DNA from: Desulfobacteraceae bacterium
Lineage (GTDB): Bacteria; Desulfobacterota; Desulfobacteria; Desulfobacterales; Desulfosarcinaceae
Assembly: GCA_027025615.1 (NCBI GenBank)
Contig: JALVQM010000061.1
Location: 1 to 19,894, forward strand
Direction: 5' to 3'
DNA length: 19,894 bases
A program made the translations under genes and the position numbers. Shown here one piece after another: positions 1-7,326 of the stretch. The notes under the pieces are model-generated. The model made no database searches and was not told the origin of the DNA. It was given only the letters and a program-made list of their open reading frames with translations. Each line of letters opens with the position of its first letter. Position 1 is the first letter of the stretch.

Positions 1-111
1 CGTACCAGTGTTAGCCCCGGAATATTTGAAATCATTGATGTTCTAGGCAAAGAACGCGTAATAGCCCGGCTAAAACAAGCCCTGGAATTCATCAAGACCC
101 GGCCGCAATGA
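1..111 (+). CDS. 3' end of an unidentified protein gene (partial)
   Basis: An open frame enters from the left edge and ends in TGA at 109-111, giving the last 36 residues of a protein. The visible tail contains the stretch GIFEIIDVLGKERVIARLKQ. It is amphipathic and helix-forming, as expected for the C-terminus of a small globular domain. I do not recognise the family. The tail loosely resembles the ends of STAS-type anti-sigma antagonist proteins, but that is only an impression. The gene runs in the same direction as the following tRNA but is separated from it by about 80 bases that carry a good promoter, so the two are probably independent units. The call as coding rests on the intact frame and ordinary codon use, not on homology. 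Confidence 0.5.
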   Translation, partial: RTSVSPGIFEIIDVLGKERVIARLKQALEFIKTRPQ

Positions 112-149
112 AAACCGGTTTTGGAGCAAGGACGGCCTGTCATTTATAC

Positions 150-178
150 TTGACGGCCATATGGTTTTGTATTATCTG
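150..178 (+). promoter_or_regulatory. sigma70-type promoter of tRNA-Gln
   Basis: A -35 box TTGACG (150-155) and a -10 box TATCTG (173-178) are separated by exactly 17 bases. The predicted start near 185 lies about 10 bases before the mature tRNA 5' end, the usual arrangement for a singly transcribed tRNA. This is inferred from match to consensus and position only. Confidence 0.55.
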
Positions 179-194
179 GTAGGGTCTAATTGAT

Positions 195-268
195 TGGGGG
201 ATCGTCTAGCGGTAGGACTACGGACTCTGACTCCGTCAGCCCAGGTTCGAATCCTGGTCCCTCAGCCA
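195..268 (+). tRNA. tRNA-Gln (anticodon CUG)
   Basis: A complete 74-nt cloverleaf with encoded CCA (266-268) can be folded by eye. The acceptor stem pairs 195-201 with 258-264, including one G-U pair, and the discriminator is G265. The T arm is CCAGG-TTCGAAT-CCTGG. The anticodon stem pairs 220-224 with 232-236 around a 7-base loop, with anticodon CTG at 227-229 after T226, so it reads CAG (Gln). The acceptor begins with a U1-A72 pair, typical of bacterial glutamine tRNAs. The gene has its own promoter and an immediate terminator, so it is probably a single-gene transcript. The glutaminyl-tRNA synthetase gene that would charge it lies about 600 bases downstream on the same strand. Confidence 0.97.
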
Positions 269-276
269 GAAACCAC

Positions 277-306
277 AAGGAGCTGCCCTGTCAGCTCCTT
301 TTTTCT
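277..306 (+). terminator. rho-independent terminator of tRNA-Gln
   Basis: A perfect 9-bp stem (AAGGAGCTG at 277-285 with CAGCTCCTT at 292-300) encloses a 6-base loop. It runs into a T-rich tract (TTTTCTTTT) eight bases after the tRNA CCA end. The layout is that of an intrinsic terminator for the tRNA transcript. Confidence 0.9.
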
Positions 307-395
307 TTTCATTTGCACCAGGGCCGATTGAAGTGCTAAAAATCATGGTATCTAAAAATTATTTTCCAAGACACTCTCAAAGAAAAAAGTAAAGC

Positions 396-824
396 ATGGC
401 TGATTCAAAGTTCGAAAAACTTTCCCGGAGTGACACTCCTTTGTACGGCAAACCTTCGATCCTGGCTTGTGGCTTTGACCTCAAGGCCCAGTCCGGATTT
501 AAAACCATTGTTGAGCTTGCCGGACTGGCAAATGTTCCCCTGATCTGGCCTGGCAGCGAGCAGGCCGGCCTTACCCTCGGACAGCTGTCAGAGCTGGCGG
601 ACGGTACCGGCTGGGGCCAGGCATCGAAACTGCCCCGTGCGGTTATTGTAGCAGGTATTACAGCGGCCCGGCTGCATGGACTGATGGGTATCTGCCGCCA
701 GGCCGGAATGCGTCGGGCATTGTGGGCAACCTTGACCCCCACCTCGGAAACATGGACCTTGAACCAACTGCTGGCCGAGCTTGAACGCGAACGAACAGCC
801 ATGGAAAAAATAAAAAAATCCTGA
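396..824 (+). CDS. DUF3783 family protein of unknown function
   Basis: This gene encodes a 142-residue soluble protein with no signal peptide or membrane segment. The C-terminal half (about residues 80-138) matches what I know of DUF3783. A short hydrophobic strand (PRAVIVAGI) is followed by a helix, then RQAGMRRALWATLTPTSETW and a Leu/Glu-rich end (NQLLAELERER). The N-terminal half has a Rossmann-like beginning (PSILACGFD) but no motif I can assign. The function of the family is not known. The start at 396 has only a weak purine-rich leader (AAGAAAAAAGTAAAGC). It lies 41 bases upstream of glnS on the same strand, so the two are probably co-transcribed from a promoter downstream of the tRNA terminator. 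A possible TATCTA -10 box sits at 349-354, but its -35 spacing is poor. Confidence 0.8.
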   Translation: MADSKFEKLSRSDTPLYGKPSILACGFDLKAQSGFKTIVELAGLANVPLIWPGSEQAGLTLGQLSELADGTGWGQASKLPRAVIVAGITAARLHGLMGICRQAGMRRALWATLTPTSETWTLNQLLAELERERTAMEKIKKS

Positions 825-865
825 ACTTTTACTGTCTGGCACCCGAGAACTGGAGGAGATAGAAA

Positions 866-2566
866 ATGGCCGCCGTCGAACCCAAGCGACCTTCCAATTT
901 CATTAAAACCATCATTGAACAGGATCTGGCCAACAACCTTAACAACGGTCGGGTGGCAACCCGTTTCCCGCCGGAACCCAATGGATTCCTCCATATCGGG
1001 CATGCCAAGTCCATCTGTCTTAATTTCGGGCTGGCAGAAGAATTCAACGGAACCTGCAACCTGCGTTTCGATGACACCAACCCTGCCAAAGAAGAGACCC
1101 GCTACGTGGAAGCAATAAAGGAAGACGTGCGCTGGCTTGGATACGATTGGGGGCAGCGTGAATTCTACGCCTCGGATTACTTCGACCGTCTCTATGATTT
1201 TGCCGTGGAGCTGATAAAATCCGGCAAGGCTTACGTTGACAGCCTGAGTGCCGAAGAAATCCGCCAGTTCCGCGGCACCCTGACCGAACCTGGCAAGCCA
1301 AGCCCTTATCGCAACCGAAGCGTAGAGGAAAACCTGGAACTTTTCCAACAGATGCAGGCAGGCAAATTCGAAGACGGAAGCTGTGTACTGCGGGCCAAAA
1401 TCGACATGGCCCATCCCAACCTGCTGATGCGTGACCCGACTCTTTATCGCATCCGCAAGATCAGTCACCACCGTACTGGCGACAAGTGGTGTATCTATCC
1501 CATGTACGATTTCACCCATTGCCTCTCAGATGCCATAGAAGGTATTACCCACTCTTTGTGTACCCTGGAGTTTGAAAACAACCGGCCGCTTTACGACTGG
1601 GTCCTTGACAACCTGGAAGTGCCCAGCCGCCCCAGACAGTACGAGTTTGCCCGTCTCAATCTCACTTACACCATCTTGAGCAAACGCAAGTTAATCCAGC
1701 TGGTAGAGGAGGGCCATGTTGAAGGTTGGGATGACCCACGCATGCCCACTATCTCCGGCCTGCGCCGCAGGGGCTACACCCCCGAAGCAATTCGTAATTT
1801 CTGCGATCGGATAGGGGTGGCCAAGGCCAACAGTGTAGTCGATGTCTCCCTCCTGGAATACAGTATCCGTGAAGATTTGAACCGCCGCGCTCCCAGAGTG
1901 ATGGCTGTGCTAAAGCCCCTCAAGGTTGTAATAGCCAATTACCCGGAAGATCTTACAGAAGATCTGGAAGCTATCAACAATCCCGAGGATCCCGCCATGG
2001 GAACCCGCAAGGTGCCTTTTTCCAGGACAATCTACATAGAGCAGGACGATTTTCGGATAGATCCTCCCCGCAAATTTTTCCGCCTGGCACCCGGCAGGGA
2101 AGTAAGACTGCGTTATGCATATTTCATCACCTGCCAAAACGTAATTCAGGACAAAGACGGCAATATAGTAGAACTGCACTGCACCTATGATCCTGAAACC
2201 AGAGGTGGTAACGCTCCGGACGGTCGCAAGGTCAAGGCTACCTTGCACTGGGTTTCGGCAAGGCATGCTTTTGATGCTCAGGTCAGACTTTATGATCGTC
2301 TTTTCCTCAAACCTGACCCTGAAGCGGACGGGGATTTCAAGCAATGTATTAACCCGGATTCACTAAAGATCCTGGAAGGTTGCAAGCTTGAACCAAGCCT
2401 TGCCGAAGCAAGCCCGGGCCAGATTTACCAGTTTGAAAGGCTGGGATATTTCTGCGTTGACTCAAAGTACAGCCAGACTGGCAGACCAGTTTTCAACCGC
2501 ACGGTCAGTTTGAGGGATGCCTGGGCCAAAATCGAAAAAGCCAGGGCCAAACAAAAAAAATCCTGA
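866..2566 (+). CDS. glnS: glutaminyl-tRNA synthetase
   Basis: A 566-residue class I aminoacyl-tRNA synthetase that attaches glutamine directly to tRNA-Gln in the cytoplasm. The length is close to the roughly 554 residues of E. coli GlnRS. The HIGH motif is at residues 43-46 within PPEPNGFLHIGHAKS, and the KMSKS-type motif appears as ILSKRKL at 270-276, the GlnRS form. Other GlnRS-like stretches are LRFDDTNPAKE (67-77), YDFTHCLSDAIEGITHS (214-230) and the DPRMPTISGLRRRG block. The C-terminal third corresponds to the two beta-barrel anticodon-binding domains. The eukaryote-like form with PPEPNG and ILSKRKL separates it from GluRS. A strong ribosome-binding site (GGAGGAG, 852-858) supports the start. 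Many bacteria lack this enzyme and use the Glu-tRNA-Gln amidotransferase route. Its presence beside tRNA-Gln(CUG) is consistent with direct charging here. Whether gatCAB also exists cannot be judged from this window. Confidence 0.97.
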   Translation: MAAVEPKRPSNFIKTIIEQDLANNLNNGRVATRFPPEPNGFLHIGHAKSICLNFGLAEEFNGTCNLRFDDTNPAKEETRYVEAIKEDVRWLGYDWGQREFYASDYFDRLYDFAVELIKSGKAYVDSLSAEEIRQFRGTLTEPGKPSPYRNRSVEENLELFQQMQAGKFEDGSCVLRAKIDMAHPNLLMRDPTLYRIRKISHHRTGDKWCIYPMYDFTHCLSDAIEGITHSLCTLEFENNRPLYDWVLDNLEVPSRPRQYEFARLNLTYTILSKRKLIQLVEEGHVEGWDDPRMPTISGLRRRGYTPEAIRNFCDRIGVAKANSVVDVSLLEYSIREDLNRRAPRVMAVLKPLKVVIANYPEDLTEDLEAINNPEDPAMGTRKVPFSRTIYIEQDDFRIDPPRKFFRLAPGREVRLRYAYFITCQNVIQDKDGNIVELHCTYDPETRGGNAPDGRKVKATLHWVSARHAFDAQVRLYDRLFLKPDPEADGDFKQCINPDSLKILEGCKLEPSLAEASPGQIYQFERLGYFCVDSKYSQTGRPVFNRTVSLRDAWAKIEKARAKQKKS

Positions 2567-2635
2567 AAAACCTTTTCCGGTCACTCGGGGCAGACAGGTA
2601 TTCTACCGCCGGGACCGACGACCCAAAGACAGGCT

Positions 2636-3799
2636 ATGGATAAAAAACAGATGAAACTTGCGACCCGACTCATTCATGCCGGCGAGCCGGAACAACCTTT
2701 TGCCGGCGCAGTCAGCATGCCTATTTTCCAATCCTCCACTTTTCTGGCCTCTGGCAGTACCGATTACCACGATTTGAAATATATCCGCCTGAACAACACC
2801 CCCAATCACCAGGTCTTGCACGCTAAACTGGCAGCCCTCGAAAACGCGGAAGCTGCCCTTGTCACTGCCAGCGGCATGGCCGCCATTACCACCACTTTGC
2901 TGGCTTTGCTCAAATCCGGGGATCACTTCCTTGCCCAGGACTGCCTTTACGGCGGCACCCTTGATTTCATAAACCAGGACCTGCCAGGTCTGGGAATAGA
3001 GTGCGACCTGATAGACGGCCAGCAGCCTGAAACCTGGAAGTCCTGCCTGCGTCCCAACACCAGGGCAATCTATGTTGAAACTATTACCAACCCCCTGATG
3101 CAGGTAATCGACCTGGAAAAAGTGGTCAGCTTTGCCAGGCAAAACGGCCTGGTTTCAATTGTGGACAACACCTTTGCCAGCCCGATCAACTTCCGGCCCG
3201 CTGAAATTGGTTTCGATATTTCACTGCACAGTTGCACCAAGTATCTCAATGGCCACAGCGATATAGTTGCCGGGGCGGTAATCGGTCGCCGAAAGCTTGT
3301 AGAATCAGTACGGCATAAGCTGAACCACTTCGGGGCCAGCCTGGATCCCCACGCCTGTTTCCTGCTCCACCGGGGATTGAAGACCCTGGCAGTGCGTATG
3401 GCCCACCAAAACCGGGCGGCCCTGGTCCTGGCCCGCTTCCTTGCTGACCATCCCATGGTTGCCGGGGTCAACTACCCGGGACTGGCACAGGACCCCTATC
3501 ATGCAATGGCTTCCAAGCTACTGGACGGTTTCAGTGGAATGTTGAGCTTTGAAATAAATGGTGATCGGCAAAAAGCCATTGCCCTCATGGAAGCATTGGA
3601 AATACCATTTTGCGCCCCCAGCCTGGGGGGAGTAGAATCCTTGGTAACCCGGCCGGCAACAACCTCACATGCCGGGATGACTCCTGACCAGAGAGCGGCT
3701 GCCGGAATTTCTGACCAGTTGATCCGGGTATCGGTCGGACTGGAAGATCCCGAAGATCTGGTCGACGATTACCGGCAGGCCCTGGAAAAAATCGGCTGA
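2636..3799 (+). CDS. PLP-dependent Cys/Met metabolism (trans-sulfuration) enzyme
   Basis: A 387-residue fold-type I PLP enzyme of the cystathionine gamma-synthase / beta-lyase / gamma-lyase family. The cofactor Schiff-base lysine is Lys202 in SLHSCTKYLNGHSD. Asp177 in SIVDNTFASP would contact the pyridine nitrogen, and Tyr105 in LYGGT would stack on the ring. The length and the C-terminal SLGGVESLVTRPATTSHAGM block are typical. The segment that normally reads Y-x-R...GNPT is here YIRLNNTPN (49-57), so Tyr49 and Arg51 are kept but the loop is changed. Family members cannot be separated reliably by eye, so the substrate (cystathionine, O-acyl-homoserine plus sulfide, or methionine) is open. The start is 69 bases after glnS without a strong ribosome-binding site; a second in-frame ATG at 2651 is possible. 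It is followed by a convergent gene. Confidence 0.9.
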   Translation: MDKKQMKLATRLIHAGEPEQPFAGAVSMPIFQSSTFLASGSTDYHDLKYIRLNNTPNHQVLHAKLAALENAEAALVTASGMAAITTTLLALLKSGDHFLAQDCLYGGTLDFINQDLPGLGIECDLIDGQQPETWKSCLRPNTRAIYVETITNPLMQVIDLEKVVSFARQNGLVSIVDNTFASPINFRPAEIGFDISLHSCTKYLNGHSDIVAGAVIGRRKLVESVRHKLNHFGASLDPHACFLLHRGLKTLAVRMAHQNRAALVLARFLADHPMVAGVNYPGLAQDPYHAMASKLLDGFSGMLSFEINGDRQKAIALMEALEIPFCAPSLGGVESLVTRPATTSHAGMTPDQRAAAGISDQLIRVSVGLEDPEDLVDDYRQALEKIG

Positions 3800-3809
3800 A
3801 ATCTGAAAA

Positions 3810-3842
3810 GCCGGGGGGGTTTACATCCTGGACAAGCCCGGC
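3810..3842 (-). terminator. possible terminator of the C10 protease gene
   Basis: GCCGGG (3810-3815) and CCCGGC (3837-3842) can pair around a 21-base loop, beginning nine bases after the protease stop. Read on the minus strand the hairpin is followed by TTTT. The stem is short and the loop long, so this is a weak candidate. It lies in the gap between two convergent genes, where a terminator is expected. Confidence 0.35.
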
Positions 3843-3850
3843 AAAAAAAT

Positions 3851-5482
3851 TCAATTAAAAATGCTGCCGATAAAACAGCCCCCCGAACCACTTCCCTCAT
3901 CAGTGGCAGGTGCAGGCGGTGTTGTGTTGTTATCGGCCGCAATTGTTACCGTGCAATAATCAACGGCAACCGCCCGATTGACATCAACGGCCTGCAACTT
4001 GAAACGCAGCTCTTTTTTTGAGGACACCTGGGGCGCGATAAACGAACGCCGGGCTCCCCCTTCATCATTCAGATTTACCCCCGGCCCGGTAAGCTGGGTC
4101 CAGAAAAAATGATCAATACCATACCCCTCGGGATCTGATACTGAGCCTTCAAGAACAACCTCATCTCCCACTTCGACCTCATGGTCAGGACCTGCTTCAA
4201 CGTCAGGCGGCCTGTTGTCGGGTTCAATACCGATTACGGCGTACTGGGTATCTGCGTCCCACTTATGGGGACCGGTGGAAAAATCGCTGAAAATAGCGTA
4301 ATATCCATCATAAACTCCACCCCACCCCCAGTTAATATGGATCAGGTTGGAAGCACCCGACTGGTATCCATCAGCCACTACTTCGTGACCATCTCCGCTT
4401 GTTGTAAAAAGAGAAAGTGCAACCGGACGCTGGGGTTCGGCATCGAATTCTCCGGACAGAATATCGAACCACTGCTCGGCAGTATAAGCAGAACGATCGC
4501 GCCTTTGCATGGAGGAAGCCTTGTACTTGAAATAAACGTCAAGTACATCGTCGGCATAGGCAGAACTGCCGGAAGAACTGCAGCCATAATCCATTTCGGC
4601 CGCTATCCCCAGGTCGGATAGCAGCCCGGAGATTGCTTCCTTGGCCTCGATACTACTCGAGCTGCGAAGTTGGTCCTGCATGGCTGACCAGTTATAAGGA
4701 TGATCAAAACCTGCCGATAATGTTTGGCCATTCCATGTGTAGGAATGACTCCCGATACCCCGCATGGGCCATTTCCAGTAGTACAATATCTGACCCCAGG
4801 CTACAGCTACACATCCAGCAAGGGTGTTGTCGGTATCCAGCCCTTCTGCGCTACAATTGTTTTCCGGCATCAAAATATTGTAAGGATACCCTTGCTCCCA
4901 GATAGATCCAATGGGCAAACCGGCCAAGATCGGTGCGCCTTTTATCCGGCGTGTCTTCCAGGAGGTAACAAAGGCAGCACTTCTTCCTGATCCACCTAAA
5001 AAATATTCCCAGGCCCGGTTTTTACGCTCAATGCGCCCATCAGGTGCTACAGACCGCCCGCTTTTTACCTGGCTTGCGAGATATTTCTTGGTGCTTTTGA
5101 ACACATTGGCAAATTCGGCGAGCAGAACATTTTCAAAGGAACGGTGATCATCAACCCTCAGGGGATCGAATTTTGAAGTTGCCGAATAAAGCAAAACCGG
5201 TTCCAGGTCATCATCAGCTGCAACCAAGACATGGCCGGCCGGGAAAACAGAAAAATTATACGCCACCAAGACACCATTGTACTTTAACGGCTGGCATTCG
5301 AGAACACGGGGTTGCCCGTATTGGCCCCATTGACCAAACAAAGCCAAATGGTGGGCAATGGTGTTGCCCGCTACCCGGCGTGCCTTAGACTGGGAAACAG
5401 GAGCTGCCTGGCATACAGAGCCGACCAGAGCCAAGACTACAAGTACCGCAACAGATTTAAAAATACAGTAAACAGCTCTCAT
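3851..5482 (-). CDS. secreted C10 (streptopain-like) cysteine protease with PKD-like domain
   Basis: A 543-residue exported protein. Residues 1-26 form a signal peptide (hydrophobic VAVLVVLALVG, likely cleavage after CQA). Next comes a Spi-type propeptide region (about 30-160, including VLVAADDDLEPVLLYS). The papain-like catalytic domain follows. It has Cys224 in NTLAGCVAVAWGQILYYW, His366 in GDGHEVVADGY, and the NWGWGG motif at 384-389, all as in peptidase family C10. Residues about 424-516 form a beta-rich PKD-like (K319-type) domain containing DPEGYGIDHFFWTQLTGPG. The protein ends with a Ser/Gly linker and GGCFIGSIFN. The ATG at 5482 is chosen because AGAAAGG precedes it and the signal peptide begins there; the frame stays open to 5620, but that extension would bury the signal. 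Substrate is unknown. The gene follows the lipoprotein gene on the same strand, across a hairpin. Confidence 0.88.
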   Translation of the reverse strand: MRAVYCIFKSVAVLVVLALVGSVCQAAPVSQSKARRVAGNTIAHHLALFGQWGQYGQPRVLECQPLKYNGVLVAYNFSVFPAGHVLVAADDDLEPVLLYSATSKFDPLRVDDHRSFENVLLAEFANVFKSTKKYLASQVKSGRSVAPDGRIERKNRAWEYFLGGSGRSAAFVTSWKTRRIKGAPILAGLPIGSIWEQGYPYNILMPENNCSAEGLDTDNTLAGCVAVAWGQILYYWKWPMRGIGSHSYTWNGQTLSAGFDHPYNWSAMQDQLRSSSSIEAKEAISGLLSDLGIAAEMDYGCSSSGSSAYADDVLDVYFKYKASSMQRRDRSAYTAEQWFDILSGEFDAEPQRPVALSLFTTSGDGHEVVADGYQSGASNLIHINWGWGGVYDGYYAIFSDFSTGPHKWDADTQYAVIGIEPDNRPPDVEAGPDHEVEVGDEVVLEGSVSDPEGYGIDHFFWTQLTGPGVNLNDEGGARRSFIAPQVSSKKELRFKLQAVDVNRAVAVDYCTVTIAADNNTTPPAPATDEGSGSGGCFIGSIFN

Positions 5483-5618
5483 AACATCAACCTTTCTGAA
5501 ATAATTGCAGGAAAGTTGCTCACAGCAATCGCAGGTTACATAAGCGGCTGCCGGGTGCAATCCTCCCCCTTCCAAAGCCCCCCTCACATAGGTACGTACC
5601 ATTTGATAGAATTTATCC

Positions 5619-5650
5619 ATAAAGCCAGGGGGCCATTAATCCCTCCTGGC
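5619..5650 (-). terminator. hairpin terminator or attenuator between lipoprotein and protease genes
   Basis: On the minus strand GCCAGG-A-GGG pairs with CCC-CCTGGC (9 bp with one bulged A) around an 8-base loop. TTTAT follows. It begins 19 bases after the lipoprotein stop codon and about 140 bases before the protease start. It could end the upstream transcript or reduce read-through into the protease gene. Confidence 0.5.
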
Positions 5651-5669
5651 ATGGCGCAAATCCAAACGG

Positions 5670-6176
5670 TTAATTATCCGGCCGAAGCAATTCAAGGTGT
5701 TTCTTTTTCCCAATTATCAGTTTGATTCCGTGCTTACATCCAGCCCTGCTAAATAATTTTACAGTTTGAACTTTACCGGACAAAATTACAGCAGTTGGTC
5801 CTTTACCGGCCCATTGCCTGATTTGCCTGAAAATCGCTTTACTTTCCGTTGCCCCGGCCTGCACCCAAACCTCAAGGCTTCTGCCGCTCCGGCCGTCGCG
5901 GATGACAAATTTTTCATAAGGCAATTGGGGAAACCGCTGATGATCGAACACGTTGGCATAATCGATGAAGCCCCAAACTCTAACCGGAGAATCTTGACAC
6001 AACAAAGGCTGATCGCAACCTGACGCCGTTAAGCACTCTGCGGCAAGTTGTTCTATGCTCAAAACATCTTGTTTGCCGCCAAGAACCCGGCTGATTCGCG
6101 GGCTACATCCTTCTGACCAGCAAAACAGCAAACTTGCTGAAATACCCAATACAATCATAAATACTTTGTTTTTCAT
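5670..6176 (-). CDS. small exported protein, probable lipoprotein, of unknown function
   Basis: This gene encodes 168 residues. The N-terminus (MKNKVFMIVLGISASLLFCW, then SEGC) is a lysine-charged hydrophobic signal peptide with a possible lipobox ending at Cys24. The -3 to -1 residues Ser-Glu-Gly are not ideal, so it may instead be cleaved by ordinary signal peptidase. The mature part (about 55-160) alternates short beta-strand-like stretches, such as VRVWGFIDYAN, YEKFVIRDG, SLEVWVQAG and TAVILSGKVQT. This pattern suggests an OB-fold-like barrel, but that is inference. Further cysteines at positions 48, 54, 60 and 147 could form disulfides. AGGA in GGACAGGAAACG before the ATG supports the start. 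It is on the same strand as the C10 protease downstream. Whether they work together is unknown. Confidence 0.7.
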   Translation of the reverse strand: MKNKVFMIVLGISASLLFCWSEGCSPRISRVLGGKQDVLSIEQLAAECLTASGCDQPLLCQDSPVRVWGFIDYANVFDHQRFPQLPYEKFVIRDGRSGRSLEVWVQAGATESKAIFRQIRQWAGKGPTAVILSGKVQTVKLFSRAGCKHGIKLIIGKKKHLELLRPDN

Positions 6177-6410
6177 CGTTTCCTGTCCTTGTCATGTGGC
6201 AAGATCCAATGCATATTTCACCACTGTTATACCAGGCCCGCACTTTTCTGGTTGTTGACAAGCTTCGGCGCCTTGGGGCCCTATCAGACACACAACCAGG
6301 GGGACAAATGTCAGGATTCCTATGCGAAGATGAACCCTGGCACAGCATTGCCCGCCCCATGGTAAATGGCCTGGTTTTCCGGTCTTATATAACTTTTCCG
6401 AACGGCCTTT

Positions 6411-6719
6411 TTATTTGTCGTTTGACGGGGTAGAAAGCCTCGTCTGCAGGAAGGAAGGAACAATACTTCTGGGATTGGATCCATCTTGCCGGGAATAGGT
6501 CAACGGTTTAGTGCCCATACAAGACCGCCTGGTTCCATAAGTCATGTCATACATTCTCCTGGCTGCCTTCGATATGGTAACCTTATCAATAACTTTTGTT
6601 CGGTACCTGAACCGGCTTAACGGGGTGCGATAACCGGCAGGGGCACTAGACCCGACTATCCGCTCGGTCGGCGTATAGGGCCGCTTGTCGATATAAATTG
6701 TCGGCCCGTCGGTTGGCAT
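6411..6719 (-). CDS. hypothetical 102-residue ORF, doubtful
   Basis: An open frame starting at ATG 6719 and ending in TAA at 6411. It encodes a basic, Arg/Tyr/Thr/Pro-rich protein with no recognisable domain, signal peptide or membrane span; the start reads MPTDGPTIYIDKRPYTPTER. In its favour, AGGA lies about nine bases before the start, and the base composition is clearly less AT-rich than the stretch just upstream (6720-7140). Against it, there is no family I know, no operon partner, and the residue make-up is also what random frames in this composition give. It could be a decayed gene or a lineage-specific small protein. Confidence 0.25.
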   Translation of the reverse strand: MPTDGPTIYIDKRPYTPTERIVGSSAPAGYRTPLSRFRYRTKVIDKVTISKAARRMYDMTYGTRRSCMGTKPLTYSRQDGSNPRSIVPSFLQTRLSTPSNDK

Positions 6720-7326
6720 ACATCTAATTCCTAAAACACATTAACACAAAGATTTGGAAAATACGGCTGAATCTACAGTTAACATCAATAACATATGAAT
6801 TCAAGATAATATTTAAAGGGAATTGCTCTAAACATACCGTCAAATCAAAAGACTATTTACCGCCATATAGAACAACCCCTTATTGCCATTGTCATATCCA
6901 AATTATACCTTTTCAAGGCAAACTCATATCATAACAATGGTTTATGTTGTCAACTGCAGCCTGAGATGAATGCCAGAAACAAAAACGGAAAAAATACCGC
7001 TTTTTTCACTCATGCACAGCAGGTTGTATTGACTAATCATTGTATTGGGCTGGACATTATCATCCAACATCAATTTAAAGTATAAATATGGGGTGCTGTC
7101 GAATAATATGGCCCAGGAAAGTACAATCCGGATTTACAAAGGATAAAAATGTTTGGGGCGGCTCGATCGGCCGCCCCGCAGGCTAAAGGAAGTTGTAAAA
7201 AAGTGAAGCAAATATTACAACTCAGGCTCCCCCGCGAAGCCTCGTAACGATTATTGGCAGTTTGAAAAATAACTTTAGAAAAAATTTCAATTAAAGGAAT
7301 TTTTTTTCGAAACCGATCCAGCGGGT
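6720..7326. other. AT-rich gene-free stretch
   Basis: About 600 bases with no convincing gene on either strand. Positions 6720-7140 are markedly richer in A and T than the rest of the window. The stretch holds a weak A/T-armed hairpin (6981-7006), a GC-rich palindrome (7155-7177) and a 7-bp inverted repeat (GTTGTAA at 7192-7198 with TTACAAC at 7215-7221). I see no transposase remnant, tRNA or direct-repeat array. It may be regulatory DNA, an unrecognised small RNA locus or degraded sequence. Confidence 0.5.
7145..7177 (-). terminator. GC-rich hairpin, possible minus-strand terminator
   Basis: GGGGCGGC (7155-7162) and GCCGCCCC (7170-7177) form a perfect 8-bp stem with the 7-base loop TCGATCG. 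Read on the minus strand the stem is followed by AAACATTTTTA, a displaced T-run. It lies about 150 bases after the stop of the 104-residue gene, so it could terminate that transcript. On the plus strand no T-run follows. A role as a protein-binding palindrome or part of a small RNA is also possible. Confidence 0.4.

Noticed and set aside
377..1519. Long minus-strand open frame (380 codons) across the DUF3783 and glnS genes
   Set aside because: It lies antisense to two clear coding genes, has no recognisable domain and no ribosome-binding site; it is a shadow of the glnS frame.
5483..5620. 46-residue N-terminal extension of the C10 protease
   Set aside because: It would place the signal peptide internally; the ATG at 5482 has a ribosome-binding site, and the extension lies just after a hairpin.
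6338..6352. Sigma54-like promoter TGGCAC...TTGC
   Set aside because: The GG and GC elements are nine bases apart instead of ten, and no credible gene lies just downstream on the plus strand.
6103..6360. 85-codon minus-strand ORF overlapping the lipoprotein start
   Set aside because: It overlaps a better-supported gene in another frame; its Arg/Ser/Cys-rich translation looks non-coding.
6966..7085. 39-codon plus-strand ORF in the AT-rich region
   Set aside because: No ribosome-binding site, no recognisable features and a length expected by chance.
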